A stretch of DNA of 64,000 bases from Caballeronia hypogeia (lineage in GTDB: Bacteria > Pseudomonadota > Gammaproteobacteria > Burkholderiales > Burkholderiaceae), in assembly GCF_001544875.2 (NCBI RefSeq), contig NZ_FCOA02000019.1:62001-126000 (forward strand). The letters run 5' to 3'. Position numbers and translations under genes: made by a program. The notes below the pieces were generated by a model. That model made no database searches. It was given only the letters and a program-made list of their open reading frames with translations, and was not told the origin of the DNA. Numbering within the stretch: the first letter of the stretch is position 1; each line of letters starts with the position of its first letter. Shown one piece after another: positions 25,101-33,778 of this stretch.

Positions 25101-27966
25101 ACGCGGCCACATCGTCCGGCGTGCCGACGCACACCACTTGCCCGCCGCCATCGCCGCCTTCGGGACCGAGATCGATGATCCAGTCCGCCGCGCGAATCAC
25201 GTCGAGATTGTGTTCGATCACGATCAGCGAATGACCGCGTTCCAGCAGACGGCGCAGCGCCTGCATCAGCTTGGCGATGTCGTCGAAATGCAGGCCGGTG
25301 GTCGGCTCGTCGAACATGAAGAGCCGGCTTTCGCTCTTCTTCTCCTGCGAGGTCTCCGCGAGAAAGCCCGCGAGTTTGAGACGCTGCGCCTCGCCGCCCG
25401 ATAAGGTCGGCACCGGCTGGCCAAGCTTCACGTATTCGAGACCGACATCGACGATCGGCTGCAGCACGCGCAGCACTTCCCTGTCGTCCGCGAAGAGTTC
25501 GACGGCTTCGCTCACCGTCAGTTCGAGCACGTCCGCGACGCTCAGTTGACGACCGCCGCGCTCGATCTTCACTTCGAGCACTTCCGCGCGATAACGGCGT
25601 CCGTCGCAGTCCGGGCAGCGCAGATAGACATCGCTCAGGAACTGCATCTCGACGTGCTCGAAGCCCGAGCCGCCGCAGGTCGGGCAACGTCCGTCACCCG
25701 AGTTGAAGCTGAACATGCTCGCGCTGTAGCCGCGCTGCAACCCGAGCGGCGCCTTCGCGTAGAGCTTGCGGATCTCATCGAACGCGCCGACATAACTCGC
25801 CGGATTCGAGCGCGCCGTGCGGCCGATCGGCGACTGATCGACGAACACGACATCGCTCAGTTGCTCCGCGCCCTTGAGCGCGCGAAACGCGCCGGGCGCT
25901 TCGGTCGCCTTTCCGAAGTGACGCATCAGCGCGGGCGCGAGCACGTCCTGGATCAGCGTCGATTTGCCCGAGCCGGACACGCCCGTCACGCAGACGAGAC
26001 GTTGCAGCGGAATATCGACGGTGACGTCTTGCAGGTTGTGATCGCTCGCGCCCTCGAGCGTGAGACGCGGCGTGTTCGCGTCGACGATGCGGCGGTTCCA
26101 GTTCGACGCATGCGCCACATGCTTGCGTCCGCCGAGGTACGCGCCGGTGAGCGTGTCGGTGGTCTGAATCTCGCCGGGGGTGCCGTCATAGACGATCTGT
26201 CCGCCCCGCTCGCCCGGTCCCGGTCCCATGTCGATCAGACGATCCGCCGCGAGCATCACCGATGGATCGTGCTCCACGACGACGAGCGTGTTGCCCGCAT
26301 CGCGCAGCCGATGCATCGCCTCGACGATGCGGTTCAGGTCGCGCGGATGCAAACCGATGCTCGGTTCATCGAGCACGAACAGCGTGTTGACGAGCGAGGT
26401 GCCGAGCGCGGTCGTCAGGTTGATGCGCTGCACTTCGCCGCCCGACAGCGTGCGCGATTGCCGGTCCAGCGTCAGATAGCCGAGACCGACGTCGCAGAGA
26501 TATTTCAGACGCGTGCGCACTTCGGCGTGCAGCAGCTTCAGCGCTTCGTCGAGCAAGGTGGACGGCAGCGTCAGCGAATCAAAGAAGCGGCGGATGCGTT
26601 CGATCGGCATCAGCATGATGTCGTGCAGCGTGAGACCCGGTAGCGCTTCAAGTTGATCGCGCGTCCAGTCGACGCCTTCCGGCATGAAGCGATCGGCGGG
26701 CGACAGAACCGCATCGGCCTGCTCTTTCGTGCCGAGACGCCACAGCAGCGATTCGGTTTTCAGGCGCGCGCCGGCGCAGACCGGACACGTCGTATAGCTG
26801 CGATATTTCGACAGCAGCACGCGGATGTGCATCTTGTACGCCTTCGACTCCAGATAGTCGAAGAAGCGCTGCACGCCGTACCATTGGTTCTGCCACTTGC
26901 CGGTCCAGTCGGGCGAGCCCTTGATGACCCAGTCGCGTTCCTTCTGCGTCAGTTCGTTCCAGGGCACGCCGAGACGAATGCCCGCTTTCGCGCCGTAGCG
27001 CACGAGATCGTCCTGGTTTTCTTTCCACGCGGGCGTTTGCAGCGTCTTGACCGCGCCTTCGCGCAGCGTCTTCTTCTCGTCCGGAATGACGAGACCGTAA
27101 TCGACGCCGATCACGCGGCCGAAACCGCGGCATGTTTCGCACGCACCGTATGCCGAATTGAAGGAAAACAACGCCGGCTGCGGGTCCGCGTAGCGCAGGT
27201 CGCTTTCGGGGCTGTGCAGGCCGGTGGAGAAGCGCCAGATTTCCGGCTCGCCTTCATCCTTCAGCACATACACGTCCACGCGCCCGGTGCCGCGCAAAAG
27301 CGCGCTTTCGATCGCCTCCAGCGCACGCGAACGCTCGGTGTTCTGCAAACGGAAACGGTCCGCGACGACATCGAGCATCTGGCGCGCGCCGGACTCCGTC
27401 TTCACATGCCGCTTGGCCTGCACGCGCGTGTAACCGCTCGCCGACAGCCATTGCGCGACTTCTTCGTCGCTCGCGGTATCGGGCAATTCGACCGGAAACG
27501 TGATCGCGAGACGCGGATCGTCGGCGCGCGTGCGTTCGAGCAGCTCGGCGTAGATCGTCTCGGGCATGTCGTGGCGCACGCGATGAGAGGTCTTTTTGTC
27601 GAAAAGCTCGGCGGCGCGCGCATAAAACAGCTTCAGGTGATCGTTCAGCTCGGTCATCGTGCCGACAGTCGAGCGGGAGCTGCGCACCGGATTTGTCTGA
27701 TCAATAGCAATGGCGGGCGGCACGCCGTCCACGCGATCGACCTGCGGCCGGTCCATCCGGTCGAGAAACTGGCGCGCGTACGCGCTGAAGGTCTCGACGT
27801 AGCGCCGCTGACCTTCCGCGTAGAGCGTGTCGAACACGAGACTCGACTTGCCGGAACCGGACGGGCCGGTCACGACCGTCATCTGGCCGGTGTGCAGGTC
27901 GAGGTCGAGATTTTTGAGATTGTGTTGACGGGCGCCGCGAATGCGGATTGCGTTGTTCGATGCCAA
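22153..27966 (-). CDS. Double-length UvrA-family ABC ATPase
   Basis: 1937 residues, TTG start at 27966 (weak GGTTGAAAAA upstream). It contains two complete UvrA-like units in one chain: four Walker A motifs near residues 34 (GPSGSGKSS), 667, 1034 and 1584 (GVSGSGKST), ABC signatures LSGGE..QR in each unit, and paired CxxC zinc modules (CPVCAGA, CPTCGGSG, CPVCGTS, CPACEGQG, CDVCHGQ). UvrA is normally ~950 residues. Proteins of about 1900 residues with this tandem layout occur in Burkholderiales and relatives. It may act in lesion recognition beside the ordinary UvrA; its special role is unknown. A perfect LexA box lies 94 bp upstream of the start, so SOS control is likely. It is probably co-transcribed with the ACT gene. 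Confidence 0.85.
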   Translation of the reverse strand: MASNNAIRIRGARQHNLKNLDLDLHTGQMTVVTGPSGSGKSSLVFDTLYAEGQRRYVETFSAYARQFLDRMDRPQVDRVDGVPPAIAIDQTNPVRSSRSTVGTMTELNDHLKLFYARAAELFDKKTSHRVRHDMPETIYAELLERTRADDPRLAITFPVELPDTASDEEVAQWLSASGYTRVQAKRHVKTESGARQMLDVVADRFRLQNTERSRALEAIESALLRGTGRVDVYVLKDEGEPEIWRFSTGLHSPESDLRYADPQPALFSFNSAYGACETCRGFGRVIGVDYGLVIPDEKKTLREGAVKTLQTPAWKENQDDLVRYGAKAGIRLGVPWNELTQKERDWVIKGSPDWTGKWQNQWYGVQRFFDYLESKAYKMHIRVLLSKYRSYTTCPVCAGARLKTESLLWRLGTKEQADAVLSPADRFMPEGVDWTRDQLEALPGLTLHDIMLMPIERIRRFFDSLTLPSTLLDEALKLLHAEVRTRLKYLCDVGLGYLTLDRQSRTLSGGEVQRINLTTALGTSLVNTLFVLDEPSIGLHPRDLNRIVEAMHRLRDAGNTLVVVEHDPSVMLAADRLIDMGPGPGERGGQIVYDGTPGEIQTTDTLTGAYLGGRKHVAHASNWNRRIVDANTPRLTLEGASDHNLQDVTVDIPLQRLVCVTGVSGSGKSTLIQDVLAPALMRHFGKATEAPGAFRALKGAEQLSDVVFVDQSPIGRTARSNPASYVGAFDEIRKLYAKAPLGLQRGYSASMFSFNSGDGRCPTCGGSGFEHVEMQFLSDVYLRCPDCDGRRYRAEVLEVKIERGGRQLSVADVLELTVSEAVELFADDREVLRVLQPIVDVGLEYVKLGQPVPTLSGGEAQRLKLAGFLAETSQEKKSESRLFMFDEPTTGLHFDDIAKLMQALRRLLERGHSLIVIEHNLDVIRAADWIIDLGPEGGDGGGQVVCVGTPDDVAACEQSHTGRALIEYEEAMQPGAAEKRAGVPLQLAAEVASARRALQGEDVVRIVNAREHNLKSLDVDIPHNKFNVVTGVSGSGKSTLAFDILFHEGQRRYLESLNAYARSIVQPAGRPEVDAVYGIPPTVAIEQRLSRGGRKSTVATTSEVWHFLRLLYVKLGIQHCIHDGTPVQSQSSESIAAQIMRDFKGQHVGLLAPLVVNRKGVYTDLAKWAKARGNTHLRVDGEFLPVSPWPKLDRFREHTIELPVADLVVSADNEAELRRLLDETLEIGKGVMHLIAPLDDLHGSWQDGARRGAEETRVFSTKRACPVCGTSYPELDPRMFSYNSKHGWCNTCVGTGVKLTREQRAAFDDTLFAQDDRGREQSIGSVDQEPDDIVDQPCPDCEGTRLNDVARAVTFGDYPITEVGRWTVSDTRAWISKLKLKGRDADIARDVVSEIEGRLQFLEEVGLGYLSLDRAAPTLSGGEAQRIRLAAQLGSNLQGVCYVLDEPTIGLHPRDNLILLSALKKLNDKGNTLVVVEHDEDTIRRADHIIDIGPGAGKRGGTVVAQGNVTDLAAHKASLTGQFLANPIVHPLQPRREVRAATAKRPAVPEQWLTVEGATLHNLRNVTATMPLNRLVAITGVSGSGKSTLARDVLMTNLLDAVGRSVLSSPAVRRARKAAQSDAPATKSRASVLAREAPRPKFDVAHAWQGCAGVTGFEAIDRVLEVDQTPIGKTPRSCPATYIGMWDTIRKLFADTLEARARGYTPSRFSFNTGEGRCPACEGQGVRTIAMSFLPDVKVPCDVCHGQRFNPETLAVTWRGKNIGEVLTMEIDEAVEFFSSMQSIAHPLQLLRDVGLGYLTLGQPSPTLSGGEAQRIKLVTELSKVRDDITRRGQKPPHTLYVLDEPTVGLHMADVAKLIRVLHRLVDGGHSVIVIEHDLDVIAEADWVLDLGPEGGVNGGTIVAAADPDTLATHPRSHTGAALRPVLGRTREAENAA

Positions 27967-28059
27967 TTTTTCAACCGGTTCAATGAGTTAGGCGGCTCTC
28001 GGGAGCCGTCGGCGGAGTGGCGCGAGTGTTTGGCTCCGCGCAGCCGCCGTAGCGTTCAG

Positions 28060-28079
28060 TACTGTACACGCATACAGTA
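28060..28079 (-). promoter_or_regulatory. LexA (SOS) box upstream of the tandem uvrA
   Basis: TACTGTACACGCATACAGTA fits the CTGT-N8-ACAG LexA consensus with symmetrical TA flanks, in the promoter region of the 1937-residue UvrA gene. I found no second copy elsewhere in the window by eye. Confidence 0.88.
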
Positions 28080-28152
28080 GTTGTCGCCAAACTGTGGGGA
28101 CTGTCCGCTCGGGTTGGCAAACAGTCGCGCAAAACACTCGCCTGCTCGCCGT

Positions 28153-29043
28153 TCATTTCAGATGCGCGATGACCGCGTCCGCAACTGCATCGGGCGCTTC
28201 GCGCAGCGGAAAATGCCCCGCGCCGTCGATCACCACGCGCCGGTAGCCCGCCGTGAAATACCGATCCTGTCCTTCCGAGCTTGCCGGTTCGTCGCAGGAA
28301 TCCGCGCCGCCCTGGATCATCAGCGCCGGAACGCCGATGCGCTCGATCGTCCCGAGACGCGCGTATAGCGCCGAAAGCGCGGGATCGGATGGCTGATCGC
28401 TGCGCCAGCGCCGCCGGTAAGCGTTGAGCGTGATCGGCACCCAGTCGGGATTTTCGAAGGCGCGCGCGGTCGTCGCGAATTCGGTTTCGTCGAACCAGCC
28501 GGGCGGCGACCACATGTCCCACTGGATGCGGGCGAAGCCTTTGGGGTCGGCGGCGACCGCGTCCGGGCCGCCGTCGAGCGACATGAACCACTGATACCAG
28601 AAGCGCCGCGCCTGCGAGAAATCCGGCAGGCTGAACACGCCGCGCGGCTGATACGCGAGCGCCAGCGCGCCCATGCGGCGCACGCGCTCCGGGAACAGCG
28701 CGGAGAGCGTATAGGCGGCGCGCGCGCCCCAGTCGTGGCCGATGACATCGAACTGCGCGATGCCGAGCACGTCGGCGAGCTCGACGGCGTCGTTCGCGAG
28801 CGCGACGCCCGAGCCGTCGCGCACGGTGTCGTCGCGCGGAAAGCGCGTGCCGCCCGCGCCGCGCAATTCCGGCACGACGGTCCGAAAGCCCGCGGCGTTG
28901 AGACGCGCCGCCACCGGATTCCAGGCGCGCGCGGCGTCGGGCCAGCCGTGGATCAGGATGACGACGGGCGCGTCGGCGGGACCGGAATCGGCGTAGGCGA
29001 TATCGAGCGTCGGCGTGCGCGCGTGGCGTCCGAAGTCCAGCAT
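28153..29043 (-). CDS. Alpha/beta hydrolase, epoxide-hydrolase-like
   Basis: 296 residues. Oxyanion motif HGWPDAARAW (HGxP type of epoxide hydrolases), nucleophile elbow GHDWGARAAY with Asp nucleophile, catalytic His in DGAGHFPLREAP, acidic residue in QGGADSCDEP. An Asp nucleophile points to epoxide hydrolase or haloalkane dehalogenase rather than esterase. Soluble, no signal peptide. It is divergent from the tartrate-type dehydrogenase gene and lies outside the SOS operon. Confidence 0.82.
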   Translation of the reverse strand: MLDFGRHARTPTLDIAYADSGPADAPVVILIHGWPDAARAWNPVAARLNAAGFRTVVPELRGAGGTRFPRDDTVRDGSGVALANDAVELADVLGIAQFDVIGHDWGARAAYTLSALFPERVRRMGALALAYQPRGVFSLPDFSQARRFWYQWFMSLDGGPDAVAADPKGFARIQWDMWSPPGWFDETEFATTARAFENPDWVPITLNAYRRRWRSDQPSDPALSALYARLGTIERIGVPALMIQGGADSCDEPASSEGQDRYFTAGYRRVVIDGAGHFPLREAPDAVADAVIAHLK

Positions 29044-29177
29044 GGCGAGACTCCTTTTCTGGGAACGCGAAAGGGAAAAGCCATTCTAGCGAGCAAGGGA
29101 AACGCGCGCTCGGCATGGCGATCGATGAAATAATCTCCACTTTCCGTTCGCCGATTTCACGAAAAAGGGAGACCCAC

Positions 29178-30245
29178 ATGACCCGCAACGCATACCGCAT
29201 CGCCGTGATTCCCGGCGATGGCATCGGCAAGGAAGTGATGCCCGAAGCCCTGCGCGCGCTCGATGCCGTCAGCAAGCGCTTCGATATCGCGCTGGAATAC
29301 CGGCATATCGAGTGGGCGAGCTGCGATTACTACGCGCAACACGGCCAGATGATGCCGGACGACTGGAAAGCGCAATTGCAGGACGCCGACGCGATCCTGT
29401 TCGGCGCGGTCGGCTGGCCCGACACGGTGCCCGATCACGTTTCGCTGTGGGGTTCGCTGATCAAGTTCCGCCGCGAGTTCGATCAGTACATCAACCTGCG
29501 GCCCGCGCGTCTTTTCGATGGCGTGCCCTCACCGCTCGCGAACCGGAAGGCGGGCGACATCGACTTCATGATCGTGCGCGAGAACACCGAGGGCGAGTAT
29601 TCGGCGGTCGGCGGCGTGTCGTTCGAAGGCACGGAGCGCGAGTTCGTATCGCAGACTTCCGTGTTCACGCGTCACGGCGCGGAGCGCGTGCTGAAGTTCG
29701 CGTTCGATCTGGCGCAGCAGCGCGACAAGAAGATCACCGTGGCGACCAAGAGCAACGGCATCTCGATCAGCATGCCGTGGTGGGACGCGCGCGCGGCGGA
29801 AATCGCCGCGCACTATCCCGACGTGACGTGGGACAAGCAGCACATCGACATTCTGTGCGCGCGCTTCGTGCTGAATCCGGATCGTTTCGATGTGGTCGTC
29901 GCGACCAATCTCTTCGGCGACATTCTTTCGGATCTCGGGCCGGCGTGTACCGGCACGATCGGCATCGCGCCTTCAGCCAACATGAATCCGGAACGCAAGT
30001 TCCCGTCGCTGTTCGAGCCGGTGCATGGCTCGGCGCCGGATATCGCAGGCAAGGGCATCGCCAATCCCGTCGCGATGATCTGGTCGGCGGCGATGATGCT
30101 CGAATTCCTGGGCGAACAGCAGGCGCACGACGCCATGCTCGCCGCGATCACCGATGTGCTGAAGCAAGGCCCGCATACCGGCGATCTCGGCGGCCAAGCA
30201 AACACGCGGGAAGTCGGCGAAGCCGTTGCGCAACGGCTTGCCTGA
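29178..30245 (+). CDS. ttuC: Tartrate/D-malate-type dehydrogenase
   Basis: 355 residues from the ATG at 29178 (AAAGGGAGACCCAC upstream); an upstream in-frame ATG at 29115 is weaker. Isopropylmalate-dehydrogenase fold: IAVIPGDGIGKEV, the substrate-loop Arg residues, IVRENTEGEYSAVGG, VATKSNGI, DxxxD metal ligands in NLFGDILSDL and EPVHGSAPDIAGKGIANP. The RENTEGEYS plus WW pattern fits the tartrate dehydrogenase/D-malate dehydrogenase subfamily (TtuC/DmlA) rather than LeuB. It makes oxaloglycolate/pyruvate-type products from hydroxy-dicarboxylates. Substrate among these is not certain. Confidence 0.85.
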   Translation: MTRNAYRIAVIPGDGIGKEVMPEALRALDAVSKRFDIALEYRHIEWASCDYYAQHGQMMPDDWKAQLQDADAILFGAVGWPDTVPDHVSLWGSLIKFRREFDQYINLRPARLFDGVPSPLANRKAGDIDFMIVRENTEGEYSAVGGVSFEGTEREFVSQTSVFTRHGAERVLKFAFDLAQQRDKKITVATKSNGISISMPWWDARAAEIAAHYPDVTWDKQHIDILCARFVLNPDRFDVVVATNLFGDILSDLGPACTGTIGIAPSANMNPERKFPSLFEPVHGSAPDIAGKGIANPVAMIWSAAMMLEFLGEQQAHDAMLAAITDVLKQGPHTGDLGGQANTREVGEAVAQRLA

Positions 30246-30260
30246 AGCGTTTTTATTGCA

Positions 30261-31388
30261 TCAGGCGCCGATCAGCACGCCGCTTCTGATCGGCGTCGCG
30301 CCCGTCACGCGTCCCATCGGCGCGCCCGCCTGCACGAAGCGGATCGCGCGCCGCATGTAGAACACGCCGTCGTTGCTGGTCGTGACGGTGGTGACTTCAT
30401 CGGTGACCGGATCGACGATATCGAACACCGGATCGCCGGCGTTCAGCGCCGCGCCCACCTTCGCGCGATACACGACGATGCCGCTCATCGGCGCGATCAG
30501 TTGCTGGCTGCCCGCGAGCGGCGTCGCGGCCTGCGCGAGCGGCGGCGTCTCCGTGATGTCGCCTTCGATCACGCCGCGCGCGACCAGAAAGTCGATGAGC
30601 GCTTCGGCATCGTGCGCGGCCGTGTCGTAATCGACGTCCCGCTGCCCGCGATGCTCCATCGTCGCCGCGATATTCGGCGCGCCCAGCGGCGCGCGCGCCC
30701 CGAGACGCTCGCGCAGTTCGCTCCATAACAACGCGTGAACTTCATCGAACGACTGGCCGCCCGAATCGGTCGCGAGCAGCACGCCATTCGCGCCGAGATA
30801 ACGCGCCAGCGGTTCGATCGCGGGCCAGCTCGCCGGACTCGTGTAGACGTGCATCGTCGCTTCGAGCGAGCAGTGCAGGTCGAGCACGATATCGGCTTGA
30901 GACGCCAGTGTGAGCAGCGCGAGCCGCAGCGATTCGAACTCGTTCTTCGCGCGCATTTCGCCGAGCAACTCCACCAGCGCGCCACGCAGCACGTGCTTGT
31001 TATGCGCTTCGTCGTCCGACGAAAGGCGCGCGCCCGCACGTTCGATCAGCGCCGCCGCCGACGGCATCGGAAAGCCGCGATTGAAGTTGTGGCCACTGTT
31101 CGCCTCGAAGCGACCGAGAAACTGCCCGAGCACATGCTGCGACAGGCCGATCGGATTCGCCACCGGCACGAGCACGACTTCGCCGCGCATGCGCCCTTGT
31201 GCTTCGAGTTGTCCAAGACGCTTCTTCAGGGTCCACGCGGTGAGCATCGCGGGCGTCTCGTCGGCGTGCAGCGATGCCTGAATGTAGATCTTTTCGCGCG
31301 CCGCGTTCGCTTCGCCGAAATGAAAGCTGACGAGTTCGCGCGATGTGCCGAGCGTCGTCGAAACCAGGGCGTGTCGTTTTGTCTGCAT
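30261..31388 (-). CDS. Succinylglutamate desuccinylase/aspartoacylase-family protein
   Basis: 375 residues. Zinc-site motif QASLHADETPAMLTAW (HxxE), the Arg/Asn segment NSGHNFNRGFP, and LDLHCSLEATMHVYT supply the M14-like metallo-acylase residues; a C-terminal beta domain (APMSGIVVYRAKVG) follows. It likely cleaves an N-acyl amino acid or similar amide. It lies 10 nt after the solute-binding-protein gene, so both form an operon and the binding protein may deliver its substrate or a product. The exact substrate is unknown; the usual five-gene ast cluster is not here. Confidence 0.8.
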   Translation of the reverse strand: MQTKRHALVSTTLGTSRELVSFHFGEANAAREKIYIQASLHADETPAMLTAWTLKKRLGQLEAQGRMRGEVVLVPVANPIGLSQHVLGQFLGRFEANSGHNFNRGFPMPSAAALIERAGARLSSDDEAHNKHVLRGALVELLGEMRAKNEFESLRLALLTLASQADIVLDLHCSLEATMHVYTSPASWPAIEPLARYLGANGVLLATDSGGQSFDEVHALLWSELRERLGARAPLGAPNIAATMEHRGQRDVDYDTAAHDAEALIDFLVARGVIEGDITETPPLAQAATPLAGSQQLIAPMSGIVVYRAKVGAALNAGDPVFDIVDPVTDEVTTVTTSNDGVFYMRRAIRFVQAGAPMGRVTGATPIRSGVLIGA

Positions 31389-31398
31389 CGGGAAAGCC

Positions 31399-32169
31399 TC
31401 AGTCGCCGTAGACGTCGAAATCGAAATACTTGCGCGCGATCTTCTGATACGTGCCGTCCGCGCGCATGTCCTTGACGGCGCGATCGACCTTCGCTTTCAG
31501 CGCCGTGTCGTCCTGACGCAGACCCATGCCGACGCCGTGATCGCCCATCGAAAGCGGCTCGCCGACGAACGCGAAACCCGCGCCGCGCGGCGTCTTCAGA
31601 AAGCCGTGTTCCGCTTCGACCGAGCCGAGCAGCGCTGCATCGATGCGGCCGGCGGTCAGGTCGTTCAGCACGCCTTCCATGCTCTGATACGCGACCACTT
31701 CGACGCCGCCCGGCTGCCAGTTCTTCATCGCGTACGTTTCGAACTGACTGCCGCTCTGCACGCCGATGCGCTTGCCGCGCAAGCCATCCGCGCTCGCCGT
31801 GAGCGGCGCGCCCTGCTTCGCGATCAGACGCGAGCGGAACTGGAACAGCTTGGTGGAGAACGCGATCTGCTTCATGCGCTTGTCGGTGATCGCCATCGAC
31901 GACATGATGCCGTCGATCTTGCGCGCCTGAAGCGCCGGGATCATCCCGGAGAATTCGAGCTCGACCCACTGGCAGCGCATCGCGATGCGACGGCAGATTT
32001 CGTCGCCCAGATCGACGTCGAAGCCCGCGACATGGCCGTCCGGTGTCTTGACGTCCATCGGCGGATAGCCGGGGTCGATGCCCAGGCGCAGCGTGTCGGC
32101 GTCTTTCGCGTGGACCGGCGCGGCGGCCGCGAGCGCGGCGGCGAGCAGCAAGGAACTGAGTTTGAGCAT
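31399..32169 (-). CDS. Amino-acid-type ABC transporter substrate-binding protein
   Basis: 256 residues from the ATG at 32169. Signal peptide MLKLSSLLLAAALAAAAPVHA, then the SBP_bac_3 fold: LRLGIDPGYPPMDVKTPDGHVAGFDVDLGDEI, the KIDGIMSSMAITDKRM segment, GKRIGVQSGSQFETY. It resembles lysine/arginine/ornithine and related polar-amino-acid binding proteins. No permease or ATPase gene is adjacent, so it must use a transporter elsewhere. It is divergent from a LysR gene (32285) and precedes the deacylase gene. Confidence 0.85.
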   Translation of the reverse strand: MLKLSSLLLAAALAAAAPVHAKDADTLRLGIDPGYPPMDVKTPDGHVAGFDVDLGDEICRRIAMRCQWVELEFSGMIPALQARKIDGIMSSMAITDKRMKQIAFSTKLFQFRSRLIAKQGAPLTASADGLRGKRIGVQSGSQFETYAMKNWQPGGVEVVAYQSMEGVLNDLTAGRIDAALLGSVEAEHGFLKTPRGAGFAFVGEPLSMGDHGVGMGLRQDDTALKAKVDRAVKDMRADGTYQKIARKYFDFDVYGD

Positions 32170-32284
32170 GAAGGCGGTGTCTCCCGAACAGGCCACCGAT
32201 GGTACGAGCGCGAAGCGCGCACAAAAAGACGCGCCTTAATTATCATGATCACTTTTTGAGATCACTCTCGACGGAGGAATTCAG

Positions 32285-33217
32285 TTGGAGCTGACTCTGA
32301 CGCAACTGCGCATGTTCATCGCCGTCGCCGAGGCGGGCAGCCTGCGCGCCGCCGCGCGGCGGCTCGGCGTCGCGCAAAGCGGCATCACGCAGCAGTTGCG
32401 CAAGCTCGAGGCGCAGGCGGGCGGCCCGCTGTTCGAGCGCGATGTGCGGGGCGCGCGCCTGACTCCGATCGGCGAGCGGCTGCGCGTGCGCGCCGATCTG
32501 ATTCTCGGCGAGTGCCGGAAAACGGAAGACGAATTGCGTCAGCTACGCGGCGAACTGACGGGACAGGTGTCGCTCGGACTCGCAGCCGAAGCGACGATGC
32601 GCCTGTTTCCCGCGTTGCTCGCGAGTTATCGGGAACGTTGTCCGCGCATCGATGTGCATCTGACGAGCGCGACGTCGCGCGTGCTGACTTCGTGGGTCCG
32701 CGACGGCAGTCTGGATTTCGCGCTCGCGCTGATCGCGCCCGACGCCGATATCCACGACATGGAATCCACGCCGCTATTCGATTCCGAAGTCGCCGTGCTC
32801 GTGCGGCGCGGACATCCGCTTGTGGGCTCGGACAAACTGGCGGACCTGCAACATGCGGAATGGGTCAGCACGCGCCAGCGCGGCAGCGAGGTCGAGAGCA
32901 AGCCGGGCAACAAACTCTCGGCGCTGTTCGAAAGCGCACGACTCGCGCCGCCGCGCATCGCCGCGACGACCGAAGCGGTGTTCGACACGCTGCACTGCAT
33001 CGCGGCGAGCGACTATCTCGGTCTGGAACCCGCGAGTCTCGCCGACCACCCGTTCTTCCGCGACCACGTGAGCATTGTGCGAATCGCCGAGCGCGCCGCG
33101 AGAACGCCCGTGTGTCTGCTGCGGCGCGCGGGCGTGCCGCTCACGCCCGCCGCGCAGGAACTGGCGACGATGGCCGTATCGTTCTCGCGGATGCTGCCGC
33201 CTCAGCGCGACGCGTGA
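32285..33217 (+). CDS. LysR-family regulator (TTG start)
   Basis: 310 residues; the start is TTG, chosen because GGAGG lies 7 nt upstream (ACGGAGGAATTCAG). HTH: LTLTQLRMFIAVAEAGSLRAAARRLGVAQSGITQQLRKLEAQ; effector domain after. Divergent from the substrate-binding protein and deacylase operon, which it probably regulates. Its last 16 nt overlap the 3' end of the convergent DUF6496 gene. Confidence 0.87.
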   Translation: MELTLTQLRMFIAVAEAGSLRAAARRLGVAQSGITQQLRKLEAQAGGPLFERDVRGARLTPIGERLRVRADLILGECRKTEDELRQLRGELTGQVSLGLAAEATMRLFPALLASYRERCPRIDVHLTSATSRVLTSWVRDGSLDFALALIAPDADIHDMESTPLFDSEVAVLVRRGHPLVGSDKLADLQHAEWVSTRQRGSEVESKPGNKLSALFESARLAPPRIAATTEAVFDTLHCIAASDYLGLEPASLADHPFFRDHVSIVRIAERAARTPVCLLRRAGVPLTPAAQELATMAVSFSRMLPPQRDA

Positions 33218-33705
33218 CGCGCGCGCGATCCCTTCGACTTCGCGGCCGCGTTCGCGCGTCGCGTCGCCCAGCCCTTTTTCGCCGCAGCCGAGCGATCCGC
33301 CGCCGAACGACGGCTCGCCGCGGCATGCGTCTGCCGCGACAGCGACTTGTGCGACGCCGCCTTGGTGCTCTCGCGCTTCAGCACGCGCGTGGACGTGGCC
33401 GAGCGCTTCGCTTTCGATTCGGTGCTGGGACTCTTCTTCGTGCGATGCGCGGCCTTGGTGTCCTGCGCGGCCTTCTTGCGGGTCGCCTCGGAAGTCGTGC
33501 CCTTCTTGGGCGGCTTCATCTTCACGCCGGAGCGGCGCGCTTCGGACAAGCCGATCGCGATGGCCTGCTTCGCCGACTTCGCGCCGTGCTTGCCCTCGCG
33601 AATGTGGTCGATCTGTTCCTTCACGAATGCGCCGGCCTGCGTGCTCGGGGACTTGCCTTCGCGCTTCGCCTTCGCCGCGCGATCGAGAGTTTTCTTTTCG
33701 GGCAT
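33202..33705 (-). CDS. DUF6496-type protein with histone-like basic tail
   Basis: 167 residues. The first ~70 residues (MPEKKTLDRAAKAKREGKSP through HIREGKHGAKSAKQAIAIGL) match the DUF6496/KGG-type family. The remainder is Lys/Arg/Ala/Ser-rich low complexity ending with SAAAKKGWATRRANAAAKSK, like H1-type bacterial histone tails. Likely DNA-binding or stress-related, unknown in detail. Its 3' end overlaps the convergent LysR gene by 16 nt, which is unusual. Confidence 0.75.
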   Translation of the reverse strand: MPEKKTLDRAAKAKREGKSPSTQAGAFVKEQIDHIREGKHGAKSAKQAIAIGLSEARRSGVKMKPPKKGTTSEATRKKAAQDTKAAHRTKKSPSTESKAKRSATSTRVLKRESTKAASHKSLSRQTHAAASRRSAADRSAAAKKGWATRRANAAAKSKGSRARHASR

Positions 33706-33778
33706 GTCGGTACTCCTTGTGAAGTTGACTTGCCCGGACAAGGCGAGCAACGTGCGTGCCCGCCTTCGTCGCGATCCC

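Noticed and set aside
23611-25404. Long plus-strand ORF in the UvrA region
   Set aside because: Antisense to a clear tandem UvrA coding sequence.
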